From NCBI GenBank assembly GCA_905221235.1, contig CAJNCJ010000001.1:124001-188000 (forward strand): a stretch of 64,000 nucleotides of DNA, in the 5' to 3' direction. The notes under the pieces are model-generated. The model was given only the letters and a program-made list of their open reading frames with translations, made no database searches and had not been told where the DNA came from. The position numbers were made by a program, and so were the translations under genes. The DNA is from a bacterium (GTDB taxonomy: Bacteria > Bacillota > Bacilli > Lactobacillales > Streptococcaceae). Shown one piece after another: positions 29,601-38,368 of the stretch (within the stretch, counting starts at the first letter, position 1; each line of letters starts with the position of its first letter).

Positions 29601-32600
29601 CTGTGTATGTTCCTTCGCCATCTACAGTCACTGAATCTACAGGATTACCTGTTTTCGGATCTACTAATTTAGCTGGTTTATCAGATAATTCTACAGTTTT
29701 TTCAACACCGTTAACTGTTGCTTTACCTGGTGTAAATACTGGTGTTCCTGTTTGAGTAGCACCTTGAGCGTCTGTTGTTACAACATCTTTTCCTGCTGGC
29801 GTTACTGGTTTAACCGTTGGAGTATATTTAGCTGTTACTTCAGTTCCGTTTTTATCAGCACGTTTAACTGTTACTCCGCTAGCTTTACCTGTAAAGTTTG
29901 GTTCTGGAGTAAATGTTACTACACCATTTTCATCGATTGTGTATGTTCCTTCATTAGGCACTACCACTTTACCTTCTTCATCAGCACCTACTAATGTTGG
30001 TTTAACTTCAGGGTCTAGGTCTACAGTTACTTCTTGACCGTTAACTGTTGTTTTTCCTGGTGTGAATACTGGAGTTCCAGTTTGTTTAGCACCTTGAACA
30101 TCTTCTGAAATTGCATCTTTTGATGTTGGTGTTACTGGTTTAACTGTTGGTGTGTATTTAGCCGTTGCTGGAGTTCCATTTGTATCTTTACGTTGAACTT
30201 CAACACCTGTTGCTTTACCTGTGAAGTTTGCTTCTGGTTTGAATGTTACTTCACCAGTTTCTGGGTTGATTGTGTAAGTTCCTTCTCCTGGTACTGTTAC
30301 TGATTTTTCATCAGTTGGTTTACCAGTAGTTGGATCAACAAGTTTAGCTGGTACAGTTTTATCGATTGGAGCTTTTTCGTGCCCTTCAGTGAATGTTGGA
30401 GTTCCACTTTGCTCTTGACCTTGAGCACCTTCTGAAGTAGCTGCTTTGGCAGTTGGTTTAACAGGCGTGATATTTGGAGTATAAGTTGTTGTCACTGCAA
30501 CTCCATTTGTATCTTTTGCTTGAACAGTTACTGGTTTAACTTCTCCTGTGTAAGATTTATCTGTTGGAGTGAATACTGCAACTGGATCTTTACCTTCTTC
30601 TTTAACAAGAGTGTATGTACCTACTACATCACCTGCTGTGTTTTTAGCTGGAACTGAATCTGCTGGTTGTCCATTTTCATCTAATAATGTGTAAGTTGCT
30701 GGATCAATGGCTACAGTTTCTTGTGTTTTAACTTTTGTCATTGGATCTTCAACTTCAACTGTTCCACCTTTGAATTTAACAGCTTGACGTTGAGTCTGAC
30801 CTTGGATATCTGAAGTTACTGATGGTTCTGCAGTTGGTTTAGTTCCGATTACTACCGCTGTGTACTTACCAAGTGCTGGAGTACCATTTAAGTCAACACG
30901 TTTAACTGTTAACTCTGTACCTTTACCTACGAATCCTTTTTCTGGAGTGAAGTGTACTGTTCCATCTGGATCTACTGTGTAAGTTCCTTCCCCATCAATT
31001 GTTACAGTAGTTGCTTCTTGACCTGTCTTAGGATCGATTAGTTTAGCTGGTTTAGTTTCATCGATAGCAACAGTTTTTTCAACACCGTTAACTTCCGCTT
31101 TACCACCAATGAAGTTTGGTTTACCACTTTGTTCTTTACCTTGAACACCTGCAGTAAGAACTTCTGTTCCTTCTGGAGTTGCTGGTTTAACTACTGCTGT
31201 GTATTCTGCAGTAACTTTTGTTCCGTTCTTATCTTGACGAACTACTTTTAATGTTTGACCTTTTCCTGTGAATTGTTTATCTGGAGTGAAGTGTACTGTT
31301 CCATCTGGATCTACTGTGTAAGTACCTTCTCCTGGAATTGTTACAGTTGTTACTTCTTGACCAGTAGTTGGATCAACTAGTTTAGCCGGTGTATTGTCAT
31401 CCATTGGTACTTCTACTTCTTTACCATCAATTGTAGTCTTACCAGGTGTGAATTGTGGTTTACCACTTTGAGGTGCACCTTGGATATCTTCTGTGAATGT
31501 GTTGATACCTTCTGGAGTCACTGGTTTAACTGTTGGTGTATAAGTAGCTGTTGTTGGAGTTCCATTCGCATCTTTCGCTTGAACTGTCGCTGGTACTGGA
31601 GTACCTACGAAGTCTTTGTTTGGTGTGAATGTTACTTTACCTGTTGTTGGTTCAATAGTATATGTACCAACTGTGTTTCCTTTAGCGTCTTTAGCTGGAA
31701 TTGTTGTTTCAGCAGTTGGCTGTCCAGTAGCTGGATCGATCAATTTCGCTGGTTGCTCATTATCAATCTTCATAGGAACTTTATCGTCACCTTGAGTGAA
31801 TGTTGGAGTTCCTTCTTGAGGTTGTCCTTGTACACCTTCAGTTGTTGTTGGAGTTCCTGTTGGTTCTACTGGAGTGATGTTTGGAGTGTAAGTTGTTGCT
31901 ACTGGAGTTCCATTTGTATCTTTAGCTTGGATAGTAACTGGAGCAACTTCTCCTGCATAAGTTTTATCTGTTGGTGTGAATACTGCAGTTGCTTTACCAT
32001 CTACCACTTTAAGTGTGTAAGTACCAATAACATCTCCTGCTGGGTTTTTAGCTGGAACTGATGGAGCTGGTTGTCCATTTTCATCTAATAATGTGAATGA
32101 ATCAGTATTAAGTGGAACTTCTTTTTCTACACCGTTGATAGTTGTTTTACCAGGTTTGAATGTTACTTCTTTAGATTGTTCAACACCTTGTACATCTGTT
32201 GTTTCAGCTGGTTCTGCTGTTGGTGTAACACCTACGATTGTTGGAGTATAAGTTGTTTTAACTTTTGTTCCATTTTCGTCTTCTGCTTGTACATTAGCTG
32301 GCACTACAGTACCTGTATAAGTTTTATCTGTTGGTGTGAATGTTACTGTGTTAGTAGCTGGATCAATTGTGTACTCCCCAACTTTTTTACCATTTGAGTC
32401 TACAGCATCTACTGGAGTACCCGCTGCTACTGGGTTACCCTCTTTATCGAGTAGAACCGCTGAGTTAGCTTTGATTGGTACTGATTTTTCAACACCTGCG
32501 ATTGTAGCTTTACCTGGTGCAAATGCTACAGTTCCTGATTGTGCTTCACCTTGGATATTTGATGATTCTGCCGGTGTAGCTGTTGGTTTAATTCCTACAA

Positions 32601-35600
32601 TTGATGGAGTGTATTTAGTTTCGACTTTAGTTCCGTTGTTATCTTCTGCTTGTACTTTTGCAGGTTCTACTGGTCCTACATAAGTTTTGTCTGTCGGTGT
32701 GAATGTTACAACACCTGTTGTTGGGTCTACTGTATATTCCCCAACTTTGTTTCCATTATTATCTAATGCTGGTACCGCTCCTTGAGCTTCAGTTCCATCA
32801 GCATTTAATAATTTAACTGAACCTGCTTTAATTGGTACTTCTGCATTTCCTGCTGTGAATGTAGGTGTTCCTGTTTGAGTTTCACCTTGGATTCCTGTTG
32901 AAGTAGCTGGCTCTGCAGTTGGTTTAACCGGTGTAACTTCTGGAGTATAAGTTGTTGTCGCTGTTGCCGTTGCTTCAGCCCCTGTTTTATCAACACCGAC
33001 TGGTGCTGTTAGTGATACACCAATCCCTGTAGCTCTTCCTGTAAATGTTGGAAGTGGTTGGAATGTTACCTCACCTGTTGTTGGGTTGATTGTGTAAGTT
33101 CCCTCATTTTCCACTGTTACTGATGTTGCTTCTGTTGGTTCACCAGTTTTCGGATCTACCAATTTAGCTGGGTGTGTTGCGCTTGGTGTAATAACTGCTT
33201 CGTTATCTTTACCTGCATCAGTTTTGAATACTGGTGTTTCTTTTTGAGCTTTCCCTTGCACATCTTTAGAAGTTTTTGGCTCTGCAGTGATTGGTTTTGG
33301 AGTTACAGTTGGAATGTAACGACCGTCCATAGAACCTTTCGATGGAGAGTTTTGTAACTGAACTTGATCACTTATTAAATTAAGTGTTGCAGCATCTTCT
33401 CCTTCACCTTTAACAACTCTATTACCATTCAGTCCCCAACCAGTCGTTGCTCCATTCGCATCTGTACGACGAATTGTGATACCATCTGCTGTACCTACAA
33501 AGTTAGCTTCTGGAATGAATTCTACATTTACGTCTTTTCCATTGTCTGTAATTTTATATTTACCTTGACCTTGAACTACATAGTATCCATCTACTAAATC
33601 GGCATCAGTTACTAATGAACCATCTGGTTTAACAATTTGTGATTTAACTGTTGTGTCAATAGTATTTATTTCACTAAAGTCATAGTTAATTTGTCCATAT
33701 GCATTGAATTGAACTTTTGCATTTTGTGTAGCTCCTTGAATTCCACTTGTCTCTTCTTTTGTACCACGAGGTGGTATTGTTTGTTGGATTTGGAAGTCTT
33801 CCACTTCTCCAGAATAGGCAATTCCTGTTGGAGTTGTGATGTCTGCCTTGTCTAATGCGATACGAATGCGTGCAGCAAGCTTCGTTTGAGTTGTATCTAC
33901 GTTTTGAACATTAGTAGTCCAAGTTAGTGTAACTTTTCCATCTTGAGTTACTTCTGTCGGTGTTGCAGCTTCACCTTCATCAAATTTACCATTTCCATTA
34001 AAGTCAATCCATCCGTTAACCCATGCTGATGATTCACCATCTAAATGAGCATCGAATGTCATAGAATATGTTTTATCATTAACTTTATGTAATGTATAGT
34101 TGTCGTTAGCTTGTACTCCATCACCCATTAATTGACGAGCACCTTCATCAGCTGCACCGTCTCCATGATTGTCATCATATTTGAATGCAGTTGTTTTATC
34201 AATTGGCGTTGTACGTATATCTATATCTGGAGCTACAGAACCTAAATACGGTTGTTTTTGACCATTTGATTTAGCAATAGAGTGTGCCACACGTCCATAC
34301 GAAGCTGGTGCATCTCCCTCATCCAAGACCATGAATCCAAGCATAGAACCCTGTTGCCCTGATGAGAAGATATACATTCCTACATTTTTAGCATTACGAG
34401 TCATTACTAATGGAGTAGAGAATCCAGAAGAACGGTGAGTTGAAACCGGTCCAAAAATTTGTGTTCCTAAACCATCTACATGGTATTTTCCATCAGCTGC
34501 TTTCATAGCGATAACAGTATCTGACGTCACAGTTGTATTAAAGAAACCTGCCGCTTTATCTGCTTTGAACGGCTCGAATGCTGGTTTCCCTGAACCATTA
34601 ACAGTATATTCAACTCCAAGTTGTCCACTTTGTCCGTGTCCTGCTGAAGCTAATGTTCTTCTTTCATAAGTTTCTGCCGTATAAGAACGCACTGTCGTAT
34701 ATCTACCTCCGTTAGTAGACCCGTCATTTGATAATTCAGAAACTAACTCAAAACCATCCCCATCTGTTTTATAGATTTCAACTTCAGATGAACCAGCTTC
34801 TTCCCCAGTTAAGAATACAACGTTTGCTGGTACTTCTTTCCCATTTAAAGTAGCTTTAACAGAGAACTCTACCCCTACGTTAGCTCCATTCTGAACAGAT
34901 CGAATAACTGTTTTACCTCCAGTATCCATTCCATTTGTTTTCGCAACAGAATATCCTCCTTGTTTTTCTACTTTTACTTCAGCTGGAGTTCCATCTTTAT
35001 AAACGTTTTGGGCATTAGCATCATAACCTGCTCCACCACGTTCCTTATATGCATCTGTCGAATTAAATGGTGCTAATTTAGTAACCGTTAACGTTACAAC
35101 ATATCCTGGCGAAATTTCTTGAGTAAATTTCGTTCCTACTTGAAGTTTATCTCCTGATCCAAGATTTTCTACAGTAGCTGTTTTACTACCTACATCAAAC
35201 CATTTGATTTGTCTAGTTAAACGAGCTGTATTTTTATCTTTATATTTTTCCCAGTGTTTTACTTGTTCTTCTTCAGAAAGCGGTGGTTCTGCTACTGTAT
35301 CAGCTACATCAGCCAAAACATAAGAAAACTTGCCGTCACGGCCAATTCCTGCATTCTTCAATTCATTGTAGACCGCAAGGATTGATTCGTTTAGACGTTC
35401 CAATTGAGCGTCTACTTGCTCTTTGGTGACACTCTTATCAGCTAAAAGAGTTTTTGTTTCAGCAAGAACTGCTTGGTTTTTAGCGACTGCTGTTTTTACT
35501 GCTGCCTTGTTTTCTTCTTTCACATCAGCCTTAGCAAGTTCAGTATCAGCCAATTGGTTCGTTACTTCAGCTTCTGATAATACTTTTGTTAATTCTTTTT

Positions 35601-36192
35601 TAGCTTCTTTTAGTTCTGTAGTTTGTTTCGCTTCAGATTTTGCTTTTTCTTCTGCTTTTTTCTCCTCAGCTTTAGCTACTACTCCTGCTGCCTGAGCTTC
35701 TGTAACTACTACATCTAAATCCTTAACAATTTTCACTTGTGCATCTACTTCTTCTTGAGTAGCTGCATCGTTAGCTAATACTGCTTTAGCTTTTTCTAAC
35801 GCTTCACGAGCTGCACTTAATACTGCTTGATCTGCATCAGGAGCTGATATAATATTTCTTTCTAAAGTAGCAATACTTGCTTCAAGAACTGCTTTGTTTA
35901 CTTTTTTAGCTTCTTCTACTTTAACTTCAGGTTTTGTTTCTTCAGCTTTTGTTTCTTCAGCTTTTGTAATCTCAGGTTTCGCTTCTGCAGTATCTTTATC
36001 AGTTTTTTCAGCTGGAGCTGTTGCTGCTACTGAAGCTTCTGCAGCTTGTACTTCCGTAGCTGATACCGCACCATTACCTAGGAACATCAAACCAGCAGCA
36101 ATTGCTACTGAGGCTGCTCCAAAACTATATTTACGAATACCGTAACGAATGTACTTCTCCGTTCGAAAATCTTGTTGTTGTTTGCCTTTCAT
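26614..36192 (-). CDS. Giant CshA-like LPXTG surface adhesin with MucBP-type repeats
   Basis: A 3,192-residue wall-anchored protein. Order: YSIRK-type signal peptide (RKYSFGAASVA, residues about 18-45); Lys/Glu-rich helical region (45-285); CshA-type non-repetitive domains (about 285-670); a GEVED-like domain with GWIDFNGNGKFDEGE and YSGEVEDFQI (about 675-800); about 14 CshA-type repeats of around 105-125 residues, marked by QG...TPTF and TYTP (808-2447); about 13 MucBP-like repeats of around 50 residues (2448-3075); a Pro-rich spacer; and LPNTG at 3159 with hydrophobic helix and KKKED tail. The start is ATG 36192, with AGGAGG 11 bases upstream. In S. gordonii CshA binds fibronectin and forms fibrils. 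Binding partners here are unknown. Confidence 0.93.
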   Translation of the reverse strand: MKGKQQQDFRTEKYIRYGIRKYSFGAASVAIAAGLMFLGNGAVSATEVQAAEASVAATAPAEKTDKDTAEAKPEITKAEETKAEETKPEVKVEEAKKVNKAVLEASIATLERNIISAPDADQAVLSAAREALEKAKAVLANDAATQEEVDAQVKIVKDLDVVVTEAQAAGVVAKAEEKKAEEKAKSEAKQTTELKEAKKELTKVLSEAEVTNQLADTELAKADVKEENKAAVKTAVAKNQAVLAETKTLLADKSVTKEQVDAQLERLNESILAVYNELKNAGIGRDGKFSYVLADVADTVAEPPLSEEEQVKHWEKYKDKNTARLTRQIKWFDVGSKTATVENLGSGDKLQVGTKFTQEISPGYVVTLTVTKLAPFNSTDAYKERGGAGYDANAQNVYKDGTPAEVKVEKQGGYSVAKTNGMDTGGKTVIRSVQNGANVGVEFSVKATLNGKEVPANVVFLTGEEAGSSEVEIYKTDGDGFELVSELSNDGSTNGGRYTTVRSYTAETYERRTLASAGHGQSGQLGVEYTVNGSGKPAFEPFKADKAAGFFNTTVTSDTVIAMKAADGKYHVDGLGTQIFGPVSTHRSSGFSTPLVMTRNAKNVGMYIFSSGQQGSMLGFMVLDEGDAPASYGRVAHSIAKSNGQKQPYLGSVAPDIDIRTTPIDKTTAFKYDDNHGDGAADEGARQLMGDGVQANDNYTLHKVNDKTYSMTFDAHLDGESSAWVNGWIDFNGNGKFDEGEAATPTEVTQDGKVTLTWTTNVQNVDTTQTKLAARIRIALDKADITTPTGIAYSGEVEDFQIQQTIPPRGTKEETSGIQGATQNAKVQFNAYGQINYDFSEINTIDTTVKSQIVKPDGSLVTDADLVDGYYVVQGQGKYKITDNGKDVNVEFIPEANFVGTADGITIRRTDANGATTGWGLNGNRVVKGEGEDAATLNLISDQVQLQNSPSKGSMDGRYIPTVTPKPITAEPKTSKDVQGKAQKETPVFKTDAGKDNEAVITPSATHPAKLVDPKTGEPTEATSVTVENEGTYTINPTTGEVTFQPLPTFTGRATGIGVSLTAPVGVDKTGAEATATATTTYTPEVTPVKPTAEPATSTGIQGETQTGTPTFTAGNAEVPIKAGSVKLLNADGTEAQGAVPALDNNGNKVGEYTVDPTTGVVTFTPTDKTYVGPVEPAKVQAEDNNGTKVETKYTPSIVGIKPTATPAESSNIQGEAQSGTVAFAPGKATIAGVEKSVPIKANSAVLLDKEGNPVAAGTPVDAVDSNGKKVGEYTIDPATNTVTFTPTDKTYTGTVVPANVQAEDENGTKVKTTYTPTIVGVTPTAEPAETTDVQGVEQSKEVTFKPGKTTINGVEKEVPLNTDSFTLLDENGQPAPSVPAKNPAGDVIGTYTLKVVDGKATAVFTPTDKTYAGEVAPVTIQAKDTNGTPVATTYTPNITPVEPTGTPTTTEGVQGQPQEGTPTFTQGDDKVPMKIDNEQPAKLIDPATGQPTAETTIPAKDAKGNTVGTYTIEPTTGKVTFTPNKDFVGTPVPATVQAKDANGTPTTATYTPTVKPVTPEGINTFTEDIQGAPQSGKPQFTPGKTTIDGKEVEVPMDDNTPAKLVDPTTGQEVTTVTIPGEGTYTVDPDGTVHFTPDKQFTGKGQTLKVVRQDKNGTKVTAEYTAVVKPATPEGTEVLTAGVQGKEQSGKPNFIGGKAEVNGVEKTVAIDETKPAKLIDPKTGQEATTVTIDGEGTYTVDPDGTVHFTPEKGFVGKGTELTVKRVDLNGTPALGKYTAVVIGTKPTAEPSVTSDIQGQTQRQAVKFKGGTVEVEDPMTKVKTQETVAIDPATYTLLDENGQPADSVPAKNTAGDVVGTYTLVKEEGKDPVAVFTPTDKSYTGEVKPVTVQAKDTNGVAVTTTYTPNITPVKPTAKAATSEGAQGQEQSGTPTFTEGHEKAPIDKTVPAKLVDPTTGKPTDEKSVTVPGEGTYTINPETGEVTFKPEANFTGKATGVEVQRKDTNGTPATAKYTPTVKPVTPTSKDAISEDVQGAKQTGTPVFTPGKTTVNGQEVTVDLDPEVKPTLVGADEEGKVVVPNEGTYTIDENGVVTFTPEPNFTGKASGVTVKRADKNGTEVTAKYTPTVKPVTPAGKDVVTTDAQGATQTGTPVFTPGKATVNGVEKTVELSDKPAKLVDPKTGNPVDSVTVDGEGTYTVAEDGTVTFTPEKSFTGQATGVTVKREDKNGTPVTAQYTPVVLPVTPTGKDVTSIGEKGAKQSETPVFKAGTTKLNGKTVVVPIDEKVAPTLEGADEEGKVVVPNEGTYTIDKEGKVTFTPEKDFVGKASGVTVKRVDENGTPVTATYTPTVLGKTSTKDVTSEGAKNTPQSNTPEFKGDLDTTVPPTFEDGKTTKEVPGQGTYTIDKDGKVTFTPEENFVGTATPVEVVRKDKNGRTIKASYTPTVRPDTKFVVVGKDGKETELIPSKDGENPSEEISGYKVVKTEKDEKGNTKHIYEKVTTKHVDSEGKPIPGTTTEEGTTPKKDIPGYKFVATKTLPNGDTEHVYEKLITMYMDTKGHTIPGYPEEEGEQPKKDIPGYKFVTTNKLPNGDTEHVYEKVTTSFKDKEGNEIPGNPTEEGEQPKKDIPGYKFVTTNKLPNGDTEHVYEKVTTSFKDKEGNAIPGNPTEEGEQPKKDIPGYKFVTTNKLPNGDTEHVYEKVTTSFKDKEGNAIPGNPTEEGEQPKKDIPGYKFVTTNKLPNGDTEHVYEKVTTSFKDKEGNEIPGNPTEEGEQPKKDIPGYEFVKTTTDKDGNVTHVYRKVVKTTTSFVDESGKPVSPNEEGEQPKKDIPGYKFVTTNKLPNGDTEHVYEKVTTSFKDKEGNAIPGNPTEEGEQPKKDIPGYEFVTTTTDKDGNVTHVYRKVVKTTTSFVDESGKPVSPNEEGSQPKKDIPGYEFVTTTTDKDGNVTHVYRKVVKTTTSFVDESGKPVSPNEEGNQPKKDIPGYEFVTTTTDKDGNVTHVYRKVVKATTSFVDESGKPVSPNEEGDQPKKDIPGYRFVETKKLPNGNTEHVYEKVTPPAPTPFEYKVITTYVDENGELIIPDENGSHPGKSLEGYELVRTKTDANGNVHNVYRKIQSQKPVQPVEPATPAMTEQPAKPQVPATPAQPVQPTAIKEAEGKRELPNTGTEDHASLAALGLLGVLSGFGLVARKKKED
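26967..28851 (-). repeat. MucBP-like repeat array in the adhesin gene
   Basis: About 13 repeats, most exactly 150 bases (50 residues) and nearly identical at DNA level; for example the same words recur at 27954, 28104 and 28254. Two types alternate: one with KDKEGN...LPNGDTEHVYEKV and one with VDESGKPVSP...DKDGNVTHVYRKV. Hybrids join the first half of one to the second half of the other. Such arrays change copy number by recombination. Confidence 0.9.
28852..33771 (-). repeat. CshA-type fibril repeat array in the adhesin gene
   Basis: About 14 diverged repeats of around 310-370 bases encoding units that begin near TSxxxQGxxQxGTPxF and end near VxATYTPTVxPV. DNA identity between units is clearly lower than in the MucBP array, so this array is older or under different selection. 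Confidence 0.85.
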
Positions 36193-36241
36193 TAGACTCA
36201 CAACCTCCTTCAAAAAATATTTGAATATTTAGACAAATAAA

Positions 36242-36309
36242 GAGCACCCCCCCCCCCCTTAAATATTTTTGCAATATTAAGAGGATGATATTCTGAGTTT
36301 GGAGTGCTC
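36242..36309 (-). promoter_or_regulatory. G12 tract within a terminator-like hairpin in the adhesin leader
   Basis: A run of 12 C at 36247-36258 (G12 on the coding strand) lies about 55-66 bases before the adhesin start and about 65 bases after the predicted transcript start. GAGCACTCC (36309-36301) can pair with GGNGTGCTC at the other end of the tract, and the minus strand then reads TTTATTTGT. An inner hairpin CTTAATATT/ATATTTAAG lies between. The whole resembles an attenuator whose stem includes the G run. Confidence 0.6.
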
Positions 36310-36331
36310 AATATTTATTAATATCTACTTA

Positions 36332-36360
36332 ATTATATCATGATAAAAGTTGGAACACAA
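36332..36360 (-). promoter_or_regulatory. Predicted promoter of the adhesin gene
   Basis: TTGTGT (36360-36355), a 17-base spacer and TATAAT (36337-36332) preceded by TGA as an extended -10. It would give a leader of about 130 bases that contains the G12 hairpin. Confidence 0.6.
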
Positions 36361-36890
36361 GTTTAATGATTTGAAATAATTACTTCTATAGATAATAACA
36401 TTCTAAAAACATTCTAATATTTTTAAAATTAAACCTGAAAAAATCACACCTTCATGCAGTTTACAAACTTTTATTTAAAACATGATTTATTCGTTCCGTA
36501 TTTTATTCCAAACATAATGGTTTGATCTAAATCAATAAACCGTTTAAAAATAAAGTTCTGATTTTATCTTTTTACCTAATTCATTATATAGACAACAACA
36601 TTATATAATTTTTATGATGATATAAATCATTCTGATATGAAGTCCTACAAAATTCCATTGTTTTATAATTATACGTAAAACGTATAATCTAGCCAGTTCT
36701 AAAAATATCTTTTCATTTGATGAACACTTCAAAATCCAAATCTATATAATCACAAACCATTTATTGATGATCAAGGAAAGTCAAATAATAAATTTAGAAA
36801 CTAGTAGCAAGCTACTTAAACTAGTAAACTGAAATTACAGTTAAAACATCTAAAATCAATATCATAACTTTAACAATTAAAAAGGCGAAC
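36361..36890. other. AT-rich gene-free segment between the adhesin and the rplA region
   Basis: I see no open reading frame with a ribosome site on either strand. Composition is much more AT-rich than the flanking core genes. It contains a perfect 21-bp palindrome ATTATACGT-AAA-ACGTATAAT (36668-36688) and an inverted repeat GGTTTGAT/ATCAATAAACC (36519-36541). It may be remnant DNA that came with the adhesin. Confidence 0.5.
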
Positions 36891-36979
36891 TATAGTGGAT
36901 TGAAGTCAGACTAGTACAATACAACTTCTAAAGCATTGTTCAAAAACTTGATGTACTATTCCAGATTCCATCTACTATA
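36891..36979. mobile_element. Short inverted-repeat element, RUP/IS630-like MITE candidate
   Basis: An 89-bp segment starts TATAGTGGATTGAAGTC and ends with the imperfect reverse complement of that sequence (TCTACTATA). The ends share about 20 of 28 positions, including TAGTACA at the inner edge. TA at both outer ends fits IS630-type target duplication. It is shorter than the roughly 107-bp RUP of pneumococci, so it may be a deleted copy or a relative. There is no coding capacity. Confidence 0.5.
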
Positions 36980-37003
36980 ATGATTAGTTTTATCAATCAA
37001 AAA

Positions 37004-37025
37004 AACGAGCACTTTCGTACTCGTT
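37004..37025 (-). terminator. Intrinsic terminator of rplK-rplA
   Basis: Arms AACGAGTAC/GTGCTCGTT around GAAA, with a T7 tail on the minus strand, about 20 bases after the rplA stop. Confidence 0.85.
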
Positions 37026-37045
37026 CTCTCTGTATAAACTACTGA

Positions 37046-37735
37046 TTAAAGTGAGTTTACGTCAACTTTGATACCAACACCTTGAGTAGTTGTGATAGTC
37101 AAGTTTGTTACGTAAGTTCCTTTAGCTGTAGCTGGTTTTGCTTTTTGGATTGTTTCGTTGAAAGCTTTGAAGTTTTCAACCAATTTTTCAGCTTCAAATG
37201 ATACTTTACCGATGATTGCTTGAACGTTACCTGCACGGTCAGCACGGTAAGTGATTTTACCACCTTTAGACTCTTCAACTGCTTTTGCAACATCCATTGT
37301 TACAGTACCAGTTTTAGGGTTTGGCATCAAGTTACGTGGTCCAAGGACACGTCCAAGACGTCCAACAAGAGCCATCATGTCGGGTGTAGCGATAACTACG
37401 TCGAAGTCCAACCAACCGTCGTTGATTTTAGCAACAAGGTCATCTTCACCAACAAAGTCTGCACCAGCAGCTTTTGCTTCTTCAGCTTTTGCACCACGTG
37501 CGAAAACAAGAACGCGTGAAGTTTTACCGGTACCGTTTGGCAATACCATTGCTCCACGGATTTGTTGGTCAGCTTTTTTAACGTCGATGTTCAAGTTGTA
37601 AGCAACTTCTACAGTTGCGTCAAATTTTGCAAAGTTAGTTTCTTTTGCAAGTGCTACAGCTTCTTCTACGCTGTATGCTTTTGTGCTGTCGATTTTCTCA
37701 AGAGCAGCACGAAGTTGTTTGCTTTTTTTAGCCAT
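37046..37735 (-). CDS. rplA: 50S ribosomal protein L1
   Basis: A 229-residue L1 that binds 23S rRNA at the mobile L1 stalk and, in many bacteria, represses its own operon mRNA. The conserved [21 protein letters not shown] segment is intact, shown here in part as [14 protein letters not shown]. It follows rplK after an unusually long 207-base spacer that holds a 100-bp palindromic element. Confidence 0.97.
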
Positions 37736-37815
37736 TTTCTATTCTCCTTGTAAGTGGTTCAATCGATTTTCATCTCCCACGTCACTCCTCGAAATGATGA
37801 AGTCTTGCGGGTTAT

Positions 37816-37915
37816 CAGTCTATTATTTTTCTTTTCCTACGTCGTTAAGTTCCCTTGCTGTACCCAAGTACAAGCATCAGTCACTTGCCTAGTATGAAAA
37901 GCAACTAATAGACTG
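37816..37915 (-). repeat. 100-bp palindromic element between rplK and rplA
   Basis: Ten-base perfect terminal arms CAGTCTATTA (37816-37825) and TAATAGACTG (37906-37915). Six more paired bases, CTTTTC/GAAAAG, lie inside. A central hairpin CTTG-CT-GTAC/GTACAAG is at 37854-37874. There is no coding capacity. It may be an operon-internal RNA structure (processing, attenuation or L1 binding) or a small inserted element. I cannot tell which. Confidence 0.6.
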
Positions 37916-37942
37916 CTGTGAGATTTTCTACTGTGTTATTGA

Positions 37943-38368
37943 TTAGTCAACAACAGTGAATCCCATAGAACGAGCAGTACCTTCGATCATACGCATTGCA
38001 GACTCTACGTTTGCTGCGTTCAAATCTGGCATCTTAGTTTCTGCAATTTCTTGTACTTGTGCACGAGTAACTGTAGCAACTTTAGTTTTGTTAGGTGTAC
38101 CTGATCCTTTTTCAACACCTGCAGCTTTTTTCAAAAGAACAGCAGCTGGTGGTGTTTTAGTGATGAAAGTAAATGATTTATCTTCGTAAACTGAGATAAC
38201 AACTGGAATGATCATACCAGCTTGGTCAGCTGTACGAGCGTTGAACTCTTTTGTGAATCCCATGATGTTGATACCAGCTTGACCAAGAGCAGGTCCAACC
38301 GGTGGAGCTGGTGTAGCTTTACCAGCAGGGATTTGCAATTTTACAAGTTTTTCGACTTTTTTAGCCAT
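37943..38368 (-). CDS. rplK: 50S ribosomal protein L11
   Basis: A 141-residue L11 of the GTPase-associated centre. The N-terminal [25 protein letters not shown] proline-rich segment and the C-terminal rRNA-binding [14 protein letters not shown] are present. AGGAGG lies about 7 bases before the ATG. It is the first gene of rplK-rplA. Confidence 0.97.
   Translation of the reverse strand: MAKKVEKLVKLQIPAGKATPAPPVGPALGQAGINIMGFTKEFNARTADQAGMIIPVVISVYEDKSFTFITKTPPAAVLLKKAAGVEKGSGTPNKTKVATVTRAQVQEIAETKMPDLNAANVESAMRMIEGTARSMGFTVVD

Noticed and set aside
28564..33357. Several plus-strand open frames opposite the adhesin repeats, rich in Cys, Trp and Phe (for example 31453-32061)
   Set aside because: They are antisense shadows of the repeat array. 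They have no ribosome sites, and their composition follows from the complementary Thr/Val/Lys-rich codons of the real gene.
36637..36680. Short ATG frame of 13 codons in the AT-rich flank
   Set aside because: There is no ribosome site and the composition is random; too short to support.
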